From Deinococcus sp. Arct2-2 (GTDB lineage Bacteria; Deinococcota; Deinococci; Deinococcales; Deinococcaceae), in the NCBI RefSeq assembly GCF_004801315.1, contig NZ_SSNW01000038.1:1-49429 (forward strand): 49,429 bases of DNA, read 5' to 3'. Position numbers and translations under genes: made by a program. Shown here piece after piece: positions 1-12,012 of this stretch. Under the pieces are notes generated by a model. That model worked only from the letters and a program-made list of their open reading frames with translations, made no database searches and was not told where the DNA came from. Positions within the stretch are counted from its first letter, which is position 1. Every line of letters starts with the position of its first letter.

Positions 1-60
1 CAAGGGCTGTTGCGCTCCCCTTAAGGGGGCTGGCTGCGGAGCAGACTGGGGGGTTCGCCC
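1..60 (-). repeat. Family A foldback repeat, truncated by window edge
   Basis: This is one arm of the repeat seen in full at 12013, 19233, 25495, 26704, 28472 and 35621, here in reverse orientation. The recognisable parts are the GCTCCCCTTAAGGGGG block, the GGCTGCGGAGCAGACT block and the terminal GGGGGGTT. The other arm lies outside the window. Confidence 0.8.
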
Positions 61-76
61 ACAAACGCCAAAAATC

Positions 77-114
77 ACCCCCGCCCGCGCCGGAATTAAC
101 CGGGCGAGTGGGGG
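77..114 (-). terminator. Rho-independent terminator after the first coiled-coil gene
   Basis: An inverted repeat pairs CCCCCGCCCG with CGGGCGAGTGGGGG around a short AT-rich loop. Read on the minus strand it is followed by TGATTTTTGG. It lies about 30 bases past the stop codon at 142. Confidence 0.6.
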
Positions 115-141
115 CAAATTTCGTGTTCAGTCCACCAAAGC

Positions 142-1248
142 TCAGTACTTTTTGGTCTGCTTGGCCTGTTCCAACGCAATTTCGCGCAGCACGCTGGACG
201 AACTGGCTCCCGACGCGCCCTCGATGGCCTTCACGGCGAGGTCTTGCACCTGACGGCTGGCGGCTTCCAGTTGTTGCGTGAGGCTCTGAATGCGGGCCTG
301 CTGATCGGCAATGTTGGTGTTCAGCGACTCGATTCGCAACTCGAAGGCCTGACGCTGGCCGTCCATATCTTTGGCCTGAATGTCGGCGCGGGTTTTGGCC
401 GTGTAGGTAGCAATTCCCCGGCCTTCATCCTTGGCTTTCTTCAGGGCCGATTCCTTTTCCTGATCCAGCAGGGCAAATTTGGCCCCGGTTTCGGCGGCGT
501 CACGCTCGCGCTCAGCCAAAGTTTTTTCGCTGTCTGCAAAGGCTTTGGCGGCGGTTTCACGGCGGTCTTGCAGGGTTTGGCGTTGCTGGTTCATCTCGCT
601 GGTGTACTGCTCGCTGTCCAGTTGGCGGGCCAATTCCAGCGCGTACTGGTCTGCTTCCGACTTGCGCTCGAACTCGCGCTCGAAGGCTTCGGCGCTGTCT
701 CTCAGGGCTTTGCGCTGGGCCTGCTGTTCTAGCGTCCACGCTTCCTGCGCGGTGCGGCTGCTGAGGTTCAGCGTGCCGCGCTCGGCTTCCGTGTCTGCCA
801 AGAACTGGCGGCCCTGTTCGTCGTGGCTGGCAATCAATTCGCCTAAGAGGCCGTCTTTAGGCTGGAGGTCATACAGGTTTTTCAGATCGGCCAGTTCCGC
901 CGTTACGCGCTCCTGAATGGCGGCCAAGGCCTCGGCCTCCTGCGTCAGCCACTCCGAAAGCTGGCTGGCGGTGGCCCCCAAGTTTTGCTGCACGGTTTCC
1001 AGCGCCTGCAAAGTGTTGCCGTTGCGTGTGGCAGCAGCAGCGGGTTTCTCGGTCACCGTACTGGGCGCAGGAGCAGCAGCTTGAGCCGGGTTGCTCTGGT
1101 TGGCCGCCACCTGCCGCGCCAACTTCTGATTTTCGGCCTGAATCGCCTTCTGGTCGGCTTGCAGCTTGGTGATGGTCGCCAGCAATTCTTCGTAGCCGCT
1201 CAGCAGTTCGGTTTTGGTGTTCTTGTCGCTCAGTTTTTTCAGGGTCAT
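142..1248 (-). CDS. Coiled-coil protein, paralogue of the upstream gene
   Basis: The protein has 368 residues and I do not recognise it as a named family. An N-terminal helix is followed by an Ala/Pro-rich linker (about residues 55-75). From about residue 80 nearly to the end it is rich in Gln, Glu, Ala, Lys and Arg with heptad-like spacing, which predicts a long coiled coil. No signal peptide or membrane segment is visible. Its last 90 residues resemble the C-terminus of the neighbour at 1452-2411: both have a KTRA stretch, then a QxxxxxxRIxxL segment, IQSLTxQL and QDLAxxA. The ATG at 1248 is chosen because GAGGA lies 7 bases upstream; a GTG at 1254 would add two residues. A structural or scaffold role is only a guess. 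Confidence 0.8.
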   Translation of the reverse strand: MTLKKLSDKNTKTELLSGYEELLATITKLQADQKAIQAENQKLARQVAANQSNPAQAAAPAPSTVTEKPAAAATRNGNTLQALETVQQNLGATASQLSEWLTQEAEALAAIQERVTAELADLKNLYDLQPKDGLLGELIASHDEQGRQFLADTEAERGTLNLSSRTAQEAWTLEQQAQRKALRDSAEAFEREFERKSEADQYALELARQLDSEQYTSEMNQQRQTLQDRRETAAKAFADSEKTLAERERDAAETGAKFALLDQEKESALKKAKDEGRGIATYTAKTRADIQAKDMDGQRQAFELRIESLNTNIADQQARIQSLTQQLEAASRQVQDLAVKAIEGASGASSSSVLREIALEQAKQTKKY

Positions 1249-1305
1249 GGGCACGTCCTCGGGTCAGGCAAAAAGGGGGGAAGGGGATGACTTTGGCTTG
1301 CTCAG

Positions 1306-1418
1306 TACAGCGTTGAGTTAGTTTCATTCCCTCTCCACTTGTGGGAGAGGGCGTTGCAAAGCAACGGGTGAGGGGGCCACCAAGCGAACTCAAGTTTGAA
1401 GACTCACAAACCGCTGTA
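1306..1418. repeat. Family G MITE-like element with terminal inverted repeats and 5-bp duplication
   Basis: The 113-bp element begins TACAGCG and ends CGCTGTA. It is flanked on both sides by CTCAG, which looks like a target-site duplication. Inside is a foldback core made of CCCTCTCC...GGGAGAGGG, GCGTTGCAAAGCAACG and GTGAGGGGG. A second copy lies at 7257-7371, and an interrupted core flanks the IS at 9157-10385. It codes for nothing and sits between the two coiled-coil genes. Confidence 0.7.
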
Positions 1419-1451
1419 CTCAGGCTGTCTGGAAATCAGGCCTGCCCGAAA

Positions 1452-2411
1452 TCAGGCTTTTTGCGAGTAAGAAGTCACGGCACGCAGCGCGAGGTCTTGA
1501 GCCTGCTTCATCACTTCTTGCAGTTGCTCGGTCAGCGACTGAATCTGGCCCGCCTGACGGCTGAGGGTGTCGTCCAGCGCCGTGATTCGGTACTCGTAGA
1601 CCCTCTTTTGGCCTTCCCAATCTCTGTCCATCAGTTCGGCCTTGACCTTGGCTTCCCGGCTCACTTCCTCGATGGCCTCGGCGCGGGTTTTGCTCACCAG
1701 TTCGGCCAATTCGGCGGGAAAGGCCGCCAGTTTCGCCTTCTGTTCTTCCAGTTTCGCGCCCTGCGCCAACAACACGGCTTCCCTTTCAGCCCAGTCTTTC
1801 TCGCGCAGGCGGCGGTCTTCGGCGTGGTCACGCTCGAAGTCGCGGATTTCGCGCTTCAGGTCATCCCGCTCGATTTGGCGCTCGCGGGTCTGTTCATAGC
1901 TGTAGTCGGCGGTTTCCTGAAGCTGCGCGGCGGCCCGTTCTGCTTCGCGGGCGGCGGTACTGCGCTCAAACGCTTGGCGCTGTTCTTCCCACGCCTTGCC
2001 TTGCTCGGCCTGTTCGCGGGCGAGAGCGTCGGCGGCCTGCTGCGCGTCGCGGGCCAGCGCCGCCACACCTTCCAAATGCTCTACGCGCTGCAAGTACAGG
2101 GCGTCGGCCACTACCCGGATCTGAGACAGTTCGTTCAGGTACTCGCCCTGCACCACTTTGGCCCGGCTCACTTCTTCCAACCGTTCGTATTCGCCGTCCA
2201 GCTTCCCAATCAGACTTTGCAGCGTGGCGTTAAATTCGATCTGCAAATCGGCCAGCGTGCCCACGATGCCGCCCGTAGTGAGCTGTGTGGCCCGCTCTAC
2301 ACGCACCAGATCCTTCTGGCGTTCGGCTTCCTGTGTGCGGGTCAGCAGACTGGTTTGGGCGCGGTACTGCTCGGCGATACGGGCAAACTCGGTGGAAGAA
2401 TTTTTTGTCAT
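1452..2411 (-). CDS. Coiled-coil protein, first of a tandem pair
   Basis: The protein has 319 residues and no recognised domain. Apart from its ends it is almost wholly charged and helical. The first ~110 residues look like a helical bundle, and residues 115-300 form a long predicted coiled coil rich in Glu, Arg, Gln and Ala. It lacks a signal peptide and is probably cytoplasmic. Its C-terminal ~75 residues match those of the next gene downstream, so the two are likely old tandem duplicates. AAGGAG sits just before the ATG, and a good promoter with a palindrome lies further upstream (2437-2465). The G-family element between the genes may separate their expression. Function is unknown. Confidence 0.85.
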   Translation of the reverse strand: MTKNSSTEFARIAEQYRAQTSLLTRTQEAERQKDLVRVERATQLTTGGIVGTLADLQIEFNATLQSLIGKLDGEYERLEEVSRAKVVQGEYLNELSQIRVVADALYLQRVEHLEGVAALARDAQQAADALAREQAEQGKAWEEQRQAFERSTAAREAERAAAQLQETADYSYEQTRERQIERDDLKREIRDFERDHAEDRRLREKDWAEREAVLLAQGAKLEEQKAKLAAFPAELAELVSKTRAEAIEEVSREAKVKAELMDRDWEGQKRVYEYRITALDDTLSRQAGQIQSLTEQLQEVMKQAQDLALRAVTSYSQKA

Positions 2412-2436
2412 GACACTCCTTTTGGTGCTTAATTAT

Positions 2437-2465
2437 GTTATATCCTAAATCTCGTTTGAGATCAA
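2437..2465 (-). promoter_or_regulatory. Sigma-70 type promoter with overlapping palindrome
   Basis: On the minus strand TTGATC (2460-2465) is separated by exactly 17 bases from TATAAC (2437-2442), reading toward the coiled-coil gene that starts at 2411. An inverted repeat, ATCTC (2449-2453) and GAGAT (2458-2462) with four bases between, covers the spacer and the edge of the -35 box. That is a typical position for a repressor site. The region is clearly poorer in GC than its surroundings. Confidence 0.65.
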
Positions 2466-2557
2466 GGCCACAATACAGAGGATTTGTGAGAGAGCTGACT
2501 GGGGCGAAACTTCTTCCTACTGTCCTGACCACCCGGACGCCCACGCCCCCCGTTCGC

Positions 2558-2563
2558 TACAGT
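2558..2563 (+). promoter_or_regulatory. -10 box for leaderless gcvT
   Basis: TACAGT lies six bases before the GTG start codon at 2570, so transcription should begin at or next to the start codon. No Shine-Dalgarno sequence is present. Confidence 0.55.
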
Positions 2564-2569
2564 TGACGG

Positions 2570-3643
<1,074 letters not shown>

Positions 3644-3718
3644 AAGCCGTCTTAAATCTTCTACCCGCCGCCATAGCCGATCCCACACAGCACCACACAG
3701 AATTAGGGAGAATGAACC

Positions 3719-4081
3719 ATGCAAACCCCCAGTGAACTGAAATACGCGCCGTCGCACGAGTGGCTGTCTGAGGACGGCACGGTGGGCATCTCCGACTTTG
3801 CTCAGGATCAGTTGGGCGACGTGGTGTACGTGGAGCTCCCCGAAGTGGGCCGCATCGTGACCGCAGGCGAGACTGTGGCTGTGGTGGAGAGCGTGAAGAC
3901 GGCGTCCGACATCTACGCGCCCGCCACCGGAACCATCACCGCCGTGAACGACGCCCTCAGCGGTGGCCCCGAACTCGTCAACAGCAGCCCTTACGAAGAC
4001 GGTTGGCTGTTCAAGATTGACGTGACCGAAGAAAGCGCCGAGTTGCTGAGCGCCGAGGAGTACGCCGCCGCGAACAACTGA
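3719..4081 (+). CDS. gcvH: Glycine cleavage system H protein
   Basis: GcvH is the small lipoyl carrier that shuttles the aminomethyl group from GcvP to GcvT and is then reoxidised by the L protein, which is not encoded here. The 120 residues are close to the usual ~128. The lipoylated lysine is K60 in the VESVKTASD motif, and the N-terminal YAPSHEWL and [19 protein letters not shown] stretches are typical. An AGGGAGA sequence lies about 7 bases before the ATG, so unlike gcvT it appears to be translated from a leader. It is probably cotranscribed with gcvT. The gap to gcvP contains an inverted pair of family B repeats. Confidence 0.97.
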   Translation: MQTPSELKYAPSHEWLSEDGTVGISDFAQDQLGDVVYVELPEVGRIVTAGETVAVVESVKTASDIYAPATGTITAVNDALSGGPELVNSSPYEDGWLFKIDVTEESAELLSAEEYAAANN

Positions 4082-4093
4082 GGCGGGGACATT

Positions 4094-4224
4094 GTCTAAG
4101 GGTCGAGGGTCTAAGAACGGCTTGAAGACCAGCGGGGCGGCTTTGTTGCCCTCCGTCTCAGCCTGTACCCACCCGCCCTGCCACGCCGAACATCTGCACC
4201 CTAGACCTTTAGACCCTTAGACCC
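4094..4224. repeat. Family B repeat pair in inverted orientation between gcvH and gcvP
   Basis: GTCTAAGGGTCGAGGGTCTAAG (4094-4115) faces an opposite-strand copy at 4199-4224, CCCTAGACCTTTAGACCC followed by TTAGACCC. The arms could form the base of a hairpin with an ~80-base loop inside the gcv transcript. The same sequence recurs at 9098, 10482, 11949, 15532, 17603, 42299, 45461, 47175 and 47260. Confidence 0.7.
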
Positions 4225-4240
4225 ACACAGGAGCCACCCC

Positions 4241-7255
<3,015 letters not shown>

Positions 7256-7256
7256 G

Positions 7257-7371
7257 ACAGCGTTTCAAAAGTTCTTGTCCCCTCTATCCTTGTGGGAGAG
7301 GGGCGCTGCAAAGCAGCGGGGTGAGGGGGGCCACAGAGCGAACTCAGTCATGAGGACTTCTAGAACGCTGT
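7257..7371. repeat. Family G MITE-like element, second copy
   Basis: Terminal inverted repeats ACAGCGTT (7257-7264) and AACGCTGT (7364-7371) enclose the same core as the copy at 1306: CCCCTCTATCC...GGGAGAGGGG, GCGCTGCAAAGCAGCG and GGGGTGAGGGGGG, then GAGCGAACTCAGTCATGAGG. It lies directly after the gcvP stop codon. A target duplication is not clear here. Confidence 0.7.
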
Positions 7372-7400
7372 AATAAGGGAAAGAGGAAACAAAAACACTG

Positions 7401-7445
7401 GAAAAGCGGGGCCACTCGATACAGGGTGGCTCCGCCTTCTTTTGG
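7401..7445 (+). terminator. Rho-independent terminator downstream of gcvP
   Basis: CGGGGCCAC (7407-7415) pairs with GTGGCTCCG (7426-7434) with one G-T wobble, followed by CCTTCTTTT. It would end the gcvTHP transcript. The rest of the gap up to glmU (7446-7604) shows no gene or clear repeat. Confidence 0.65.
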
Positions 7446-7604
7446 GTCAGACATTCGCACACTTTTGCCAGAAGGCAACATCCACACCCATCGCCTTAAA
7501 GCCGTCGTCAACGGTAACTCGACCGTAGGACTGCCAAACGGTGTGCGCCCCGTCTGGGTGGGTCTGGGCCACAATGCGCCCCGGCCCCTTAAACTAACCA
7601 AGCG

Positions 7605-9077
7605 ATGAACAACAGTCACCGTCCACTGGACGTAATCATATTGGCGGCGGGCCAAGGAACCCGCATGAGGTCTGCCCTGCCGAAAGTGCTTCACCCTGTC
7701 GGGGGCCGCCCGATGGTGGCGTGGGCCGTGAAAGCCGCGCAGGAACTTGGCGCACGCAGCGTGGTGGTGGTGACCGGGCATGGGGCTGCGCAGGTAGAAG
7801 CGGCGTTGGCAGGCACGGGCGTCACGTTTGCGCGGCAGGCGCGGCAACAGGGCACGGGCGACGCCTTCCTCAGCGGGGCCGGGGCGCTGCCCTCATCCGG
7901 TTCGGCATCTGGTTCGGTGCAGGCCGACGACGCCGATATTCTGGTGCTGTACGGCGATACGCCTTTGCTGCGGCCCAGCACCTTGCGCGAGATGTTGACC
8001 GATCATCAGGCCCGCAGTAGCGCGTTTACCATCCTCACCGGAGAATTGCCCGACGCCACCGGCTATGGCCGAATTATCCGCGACGAGGCAGGCAACGTGA
8101 CCCGAATTGTGGAGCAGAAGGGAGCCACCGACGCTGAAAAAGCGGTGCGCGAATTTAATTCCGGGGTGTATGTGATGGACGCCCGCGCCCCCCAACTGGC
8201 CCGCCAAATCGTGCCCAACAGCGTCACGGGCGAGTATTACCTGACTGACTTGTTGGCCCTGTACCACGCCGCCGGAGCCGCCGCCCACGCCTTCAAGTTG
8301 GCCGATATAGACGAAGTGATGGGAGCCAATGACCGCACCGGGCTGGCCGAAGCCGAAGCGATTTTGCGGCGGCGCATCAACACAGGCCATATGCGGGCGG
8401 GCGTCACCCTCATCAATCCCGACACCAACACCATCGAGGACACCGTAACACTGGGCCAAGACGTGACCGTAGAACCCGGCGTGATTCTTCGCGGCAACAC
8501 CCAGGTGGCGAGCGGCGTAACACTGGGAGCCTACAGCGTCATCACCGACAGCGTGCTGGAATCGGGCGTGGTCATCAAGGCGCATAGCGTGCTGAACGGC
8601 GCGACTGTGGGCGCGGGCAGCGATGTGGGGCCGTTTGCCCGCCTGCGCCCCGGCTCGGTGCTGGGTGCGGGCGTGCATATCGGCAACTTTGTAGAAACCA
8701 AGAATGCCCGCTTAGACGCCGGGGTCAAGGCCGGACACCTCGCCTACCTCGGAGACGTGACAGTGGGCGCAGAAACCAACATCGGCGCGGGCACGATCAT
8801 CGCCAATTTCGACGGCGTGAACAAGCACCAGACCAATGTGGGCGCGGGCGTGTTCATCGGCTCCAACTCCACCCTGATCGCCCCGCGCACCGTAGGCGAC
8901 GCCGCCTTCATCGCTGCCGGAAGCGCCATTCACGACGATATTCCCGAAGGCGCACTGGCGATTGCACGCGGCAAACAGCGCAACATGGAAGGCTGGTCGC
9001 GCCGCTATTGGGGCGGCATGCGCGAAAAAGTGAGCCAGAAGTTGCCTTGGCTGGCGGCTTGGCTGGAGCGGCAGTAG
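7605..9077 (+). CDS. glmU: Bifunctional N-acetylglucosamine-1-phosphate uridyltransferase / glucosamine-1-phosphate acetyltransferase
   Basis: GlmU makes UDP-GlcNAc, the precursor of peptidoglycan and surface polysaccharides, by acetylating glucosamine-1-phosphate and then adding UMP. The N-terminal domain has the nucleotidyltransferase motif [19 protein letters not shown] (residues ~11-30) and the LYGDTPLL metal-site stretch. The C-terminal half, from about residue 260, is a left-handed beta-helix of hexapeptide repeats with the usual [19 protein letters not shown] and [13 protein letters not shown] motifs. The 490 residues are slightly above the usual ~455, partly from a Ser/Gly/Ala-rich loop near residue 100. 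A TAAACT box lies nine bases before the ATG, so the leader must be very short. Confidence 0.96.
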   Translation: MNNSHRPLDVIILAAGQGTRMRSALPKVLHPVGGRPMVAWAVKAAQELGARSVVVVTGHGAAQVEAALAGTGVTFARQARQQGTGDAFLSGAGALPSSGSASGSVQADDADILVLYGDTPLLRPSTLREMLTDHQARSSAFTILTGELPDATGYGRIIRDEAGNVTRIVEQKGATDAEKAVREFNSGVYVMDARAPQLARQIVPNSVTGEYYLTDLLALYHAAGAAAHAFKLADIDEVMGANDRTGLAEAEAILRRRINTGHMRAGVTLINPDTNTIEDTVTLGQDVTVEPGVILRGNTQVASGVTLGAYSVITDSVLESGVVIKAHSVLNGATVGAGSDVGPFARLRPGSVLGAGVHIGNFVETKNARLDAGVKAGHLAYLGDVTVGAETNIGAGTIIANFDGVNKHQTNVGAGVFIGSNSTLIAPRTVGDAAFIAAGSAIHDDIPEGALAIARGKQRNMEGWSRRYWGGMREKVSQKLPWLAAWLERQ

Positions 9078-9097
9078 GCGGAGATTTCTGGGGGCTT

Positions 9098-9129
9098 GGT
9101 CTAAGGGTCTAAAGGTCTAGGGTCTAAGG
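9098..9129. repeat. Family B repeat array
   Basis: Four overlapping units of the type GGTCTAAG/GGTCTAAA/GGTCTAGG lie just after glmU. An inverted array lies on the far side of the insertion sequence at 10482-10512, so the two may be the arms of one original intergenic element. Confidence 0.7.
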
Positions 9130-9156
9130 TGCTGGGGCGGGTTCGCTGCGGAATTG

Positions 9157-9193
9157 CCCCCTCACCCCGCTGTTTCACAGCGCCCCTCTCCCA
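9157..9193. repeat. Family G core, left part, interrupted by IS
   Basis: CCCCCTCACCCCGCTGTTTC followed by ACAGCGCCCCTCTCCCA is the reverse-orientation G core. The matching right part, CACAAGGGGCGAGGG, resumes at 10374 after the IS. Removing the IS and one copy of CTCCCA rebuilds a continuous core. Confidence 0.7.
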
Positions 9194-10369
9194 CAAGAGT
9201 TTCCACGCGGGGATTTATGGCGACAGCAACGAAGGCCCTTGAGGTGGGGATTGAAATTCCCCGGTCTCGTGGGCCTTCATGCGAAGTGTCTATGCCTCGG
9301 TCCTCCAGCCTACCGCTCAGCATCGTTACCGCGTTGTTGAACCGTGCCACCAGTGTGAGTGGCATCGCCCCCTACAGCACCGTCCGGAAAAGCACCCTGT
9401 GCCAGGGACTGGCACAGCACTCGTTCACGACGAACCAAGATCTTCAGCGTCGAGCCAAGAACGCGCCCTGTGGCGCGTTCTTGGCCATAGACTTTGTGAT
9501 GGTGCCGCACGCTGGGGTGGAGATGGAGGGTCTGAACTTTCACTACAGCGGTCAGGCGCGGACTCAATTGGGGCATCAGTTCACCTCAGCGGCCCTAGTG
9601 AAGTTCGGGGCCGATCCGACGCCGCTATTGGAGCGGTTCACAGTCTCTCGCCTGTTGGAGACCGCCGCGTATCCGTACCGCACCGCGACCCAAGAGATGA
9701 TTCACACCGTCACGCAGTGCCGGGAGGCCGGGGTGTCCATCGCTGGGGTGCTGCTGGATGGAGAGTTCGGACGAGATGAGGTCGTGACCTTCAGTCACGA
9801 CACCCAGATTCCTGTCCTGGTGCGCGCCAAGCGGAACATGCGTGTTCAAGTTGAGGGTGAGACACTCACCCTCAACGCTCTGGCCCAGCGCTTTCCTCCC
9901 GAACGGTGCCATCTCTCTGCCGAGGTGGGATGGCGTGTCCGTCGGCTTCCCGTGTCGCGTGACGTCGGGGCGTTCGATGTGCTCATCATTTGGCGCAAGG
10001 TGCACGGCGAATGGAGCTGCTTTTTCCTGTTCAGCACGTTTGACCCTGCCTTGACCGTCCGGACGTTGTTGCGGGCCTGGAAGGCCCGCTGGGGCATTGA
10101 GGTCATTCACCGCTTGATGAAGCAGAATCTCGGTCTAGGACGCTGCCGCTGTCGAACCATTCAGGCCCAAGACAACTGGGCTTGGTGCGTGGTCGAGGCG
10201 CTCCATGCGGTGCTGCTCGTCCGTCAGGAGCAGCCGCAACTCACGTGGCGAGCGGCTCAGCGCCGAGCGGCACAACACACAGAATTGTACGTCCTGACCG
10301 AGGTGCAGCCTGTATCACAACAACTTCACGCCGCCTGACACGCCATTGGGGTAACTGTGGAAACTCTTG
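9194..10369 (+). mobile_element. Complete insertion sequence, 1176 bp, IS4/IS701-like
   Basis: Perfect 13-bp terminal inverted repeats, CAAGAGTTTCCAC (9194-9206) and GTGGAAACTCTTG (10357-10369), bound one intact DDE transposase gene. CTCCCA is present immediately outside both ends (9188-9193 and 10370-10375), consistent with a 6-bp target duplication. The intact ends, duplication and reading frame suggest a fairly recent insertion. The target was a family G intergenic repeat, so no gene was damaged. Confidence 0.85.
9292..10338 (+). CDS. DDE transposase of the insertion sequence
   Basis: The protein catalyses cut-and-paste movement of the element. From the ATG at 9292 it has 348 residues; an in-frame ATG at 9217, also within the IS, would add 25. 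The catalytic triad can be placed at the aspartate in FLAIDFVMVPHAG, the aspartate in GVLLDGEFGRDE and the glutamate in RWGIEVIHRLMKQNLGL. The last segment is the C-terminal glutamate signature of IS4-like and IS701-like transposases. Frame and domains look intact, so it is probably functional. I cannot fix the exact IS family without a database comparison. An in-frame start at 9154 lies outside the element and is not credible. Confidence 0.9.
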   Translation: MPRSSSLPLSIVTALLNRATSVSGIAPYSTVRKSTLCQGLAQHSFTTNQDLQRRAKNAPCGAFLAIDFVMVPHAGVEMEGLNFHYSGQARTQLGHQFTSAALVKFGADPTPLLERFTVSRLLETAAYPYRTATQEMIHTVTQCREAGVSIAGVLLDGEFGRDEVVTFSHDTQIPVLVRAKRNMRVQVEGETLTLNALAQRFPPERCHLSAEVGWRVRRLPVSRDVGAFDVLIIWRKVHGEWSCFFLFSTFDPALTVRTLLRAWKARWGIEVIHRLMKQNLGLGRCRCRTIQAQDNWAWCVVEALHAVLLVRQEQPQLTWRAAQRRAAQHTELYVLTEVQPVSQQLHAA

Positions 10370-10418
10370 CTCCCACAAGGGGCGAGGGTAAAAAGCAAGG
10401 GCTAAAAGCTTGGTTTAG

Positions 10419-10512
10419 CTCCCTCACCCTTGAGGGGGGAGGGTTGGGGAGGGGGTGAATGAGCGCCAGCGATTGCCCTTCCCTTAGACCCTAGACCTTT
10501 AGACCCTTAGAC
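10419..10512. repeat. Family C repeat followed by family B array
   Basis: The C unit runs TAGCTCCCTCACCCTTGAGG...GGTTGGGGAGGGGGTGAATG and ends GAGCGCCAGCGATTGCCCTT (10419-10480). It is followed directly by the B array (10482-10512). The same C-then-B order occurs at 15462-15556 and 42228-42329. Further C units lie at 34668 (reversed) and 43184. Confidence 0.7.
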
Positions 10513-10527
10513 TTCCTCCCCATAACC

Positions 10528-10983
10528 TCAGCCCTCCCGCCGTTCCTGAAACACCCGCCGCGCCTCCTCAATCGTGGCCCGGTGCTGCTCGGCCCACACC
10601 CACACGCCGCAAAAGGCTTCGCTGAGGCTGAGGCCGAGTTCGGTCAACTGATACTCCACTTTGGGTGGAATGACTGGAAACACAGTGCGGGTGACCAATC
10701 CATCGGCCTCCATCTGACGCACGGTTTTGGTCAGCATTTTCTGGCTCACGCCCCCGATCAGTTCTCCCAGCCGGGTAAAGCGCAGTGGGCCATGCTCGGT
10801 CAAGGTCTCCAAGGCCAACATCGTCCATTTGTCGGCTACGCGGCCAATAATCTCGCGCACGAGGGCGTCCAATTCGGGGTCATCCTGTTCGGCAGGCGCT
10901 TCCAGGTATTTGGGCAACTGGGCATAGGCCGCTCGCCTCTGCTCCATTAAGGTCTGATGTTGCTCCGGAACTGTGTCTAGCAC
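10528..10983 (-). CDS. HxlR-family winged-helix transcriptional regulator
   Basis: The protein has 151 residues. The HxlR DNA-binding domain occupies about residues 40-130, with the typical IIGRVADKWTMLALETL helix, the LRFTRLGELIGGVSQKMLTKTVRQMEADGLV recognition region and the PPKVEYQLTELG wing. The N-terminal ~35 residues are an extra helical extension. HxlR proteins usually act as dimers sensing electrophiles or redox stress, but the family's characteristic N-terminal cysteine is absent and the only cysteine is near the C-terminus. The GTG start at 10983 has AAGGAG 7 bases upstream. It is divergent from the dehydrogenase at 11196, which it probably controls. Confidence 0.88.
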   Translation of the reverse strand: MLDTVPEQHQTLMEQRRAAYAQLPKYLEAPAEQDDPELDALVREIIGRVADKWTMLALETLTEHGPLRFTRLGELIGGVSQKMLTKTVRQMEADGLVTRTVFPVIPPKVEYQLTELGLSLSEAFCGVWVWAEQHRATIEEARRVFQERREG

Positions 10984-11060
10984 GTCACTCTCCTTTAGGT
11001 AAGTATGGCGCTCTGCGGTGCCTTCTTCCCGTTGGTACGTGTGAAGTCTACGATACGTTC

Positions 11061-11182
11061 AGAGCATTTGTCCGTATCACAGCGTCAGAAAAAAGCTTCT
11101 GATGCTTCGATTCTCCCAAATACTCGCTTAATTCACTCACTTCGTTCGGTCAAAACTCAACAACACTTTTGACAAATGCTCT
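11061..11182. repeat. 122-bp element bounded by a perfect 12-bp inverted repeat
   Basis: AGAGCATTTGTC (11061-11072) and GACAAATGCTCT (11171-11182) are exact inverted copies 98 bases apart, in AT-rich sequence between the divergent HxlR and SDR genes. It could be a small MITE (no flanking duplication is seen) or a pair of operators. The right copy ends one base before the Shine-Dalgarno sequence of the SDR gene. Inside is a small hairpin, TCAGAA/TTCTGA. Confidence 0.6.
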
Positions 11183-11195
11183 CAGGAGAACCACC

Positions 11196-11942
11196 ATGAA
11201 CCATACAGGCAACACCATTTTGATTACGGGCGGCGGATCGGGCATTGGCCGCGCTCTGGCCGAAGCTTCTCATGCGGCGGGCAACCAGATCATCATTGCG
11301 GGCCGCCGCCAAGCGGTACTGGATGAAACCGTCGCGGCCAATCCGGGCATTAAATCAGTTGTGCTCGATATTGCCGATGCCGAAGACATTCGCAAAGTGG
11401 CTGCCCGCCTCACTGCCGATTTTCCGGCCCTGAACGTGGTCATTCACAACGCCGGAATCATGCAGCCCGAGGACATTCAGAGCGGCAATCTGGACTCTGC
11501 CGAAGCGACGATTGCCACCAATTTGCTTGGCCCGATCCGGCTTACGGCGGCGTTGCTTCCGCAGTTGCTGGCCCAGCCCAACGCCGCCATCATGACCGTT
11601 TCTTCGGGGCTGGCCTTCGTGCCTATGGCCCTGACGCCCACCTACAGCGCCACCAAAGCGGCGATCCATTCCTACACCGAATCGCTGCGCCACCAACTGC
11701 GCGGCACGGCGGTAGAAGTGTTTGAACTCGTGCCGCCCTACGTGCAAACCGAACTGATGGGAGCGCAGCAGGCCAATGACCCTCACGCCATGCCGCTGCA
11801 AGAGTTCATAGACGAAACCATGTCGCTGTTGGGCCAGTTGCCGCACGGCGGGGAAGTGCTGGTAGAGCGCGTAAAGCCGCTTCGCTTGGCCGAGGCGACG
11901 GGGAAGTACGAGTTTATGTTCGGCCAGATTAACCGGGAGTAA
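11196..11942 (+). CDS. Short-chain dehydrogenase/reductase, DltE-like
   Basis: The protein has 248 residues and the classical SDR Rossmann fold. It has the cofactor motif TGGGSGIG near residue 12, the NNAG-equivalent HNAGIM near residue 88, and the catalytic Ser-Tyr-Lys in VSSGLAF...YSATKAA near residue 155. The substrate cannot be told from sequence. AGGAG at 11184-11188, 7 bases before the ATG, decides the start; an upstream in-frame codon at 11169 lies within the inverted repeat and lacks a ribosome site. The divergent HxlR gene and the inverted repeat between them suggest stress-induced expression. Confidence 0.9.
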   Translation: MNHTGNTILITGGGSGIGRALAEASHAAGNQIIIAGRRQAVLDETVAANPGIKSVVLDIADAEDIRKVAARLTADFPALNVVIHNAGIMQPEDIQSGNLDSAEATIATNLLGPIRLTAALLPQLLAQPNAAIMTVSSGLAFVPMALTPTYSATKAAIHSYTESLRHQLRGTAVEVFELVPPYVQTELMGAQQANDPHAMPLQEFIDETMSLLGQLPHGGEVLVERVKPLRLAEATGKYEFMFGQINRE

Positions 11943-11948
11943 GGAGCA

Positions 11949-11980
11949 GGTCTAAGGGTCTAAAGGTTTAAGGTCTAAGG
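11949..11980. repeat. Family B repeat array after the SDR gene
   Basis: GGTCTAAGGGTCTAAAGGTT followed by TAAGGTCTAAGG is the same array as at 9098, with one base changed. It lies in the convergent gap before a family A element. Confidence 0.65.
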
Positions 11981-12012
11981 AAGGGCGAACGGCTCAGAGT
12001 TGATGATTGCGG

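Noticed and set aside
2412..2569. Possible glycine riboswitch in front of gcvT
   Set aside because: None of the conserved aptamer sequence is present, and the -10 box directly before the GTG leaves no room for a leader.
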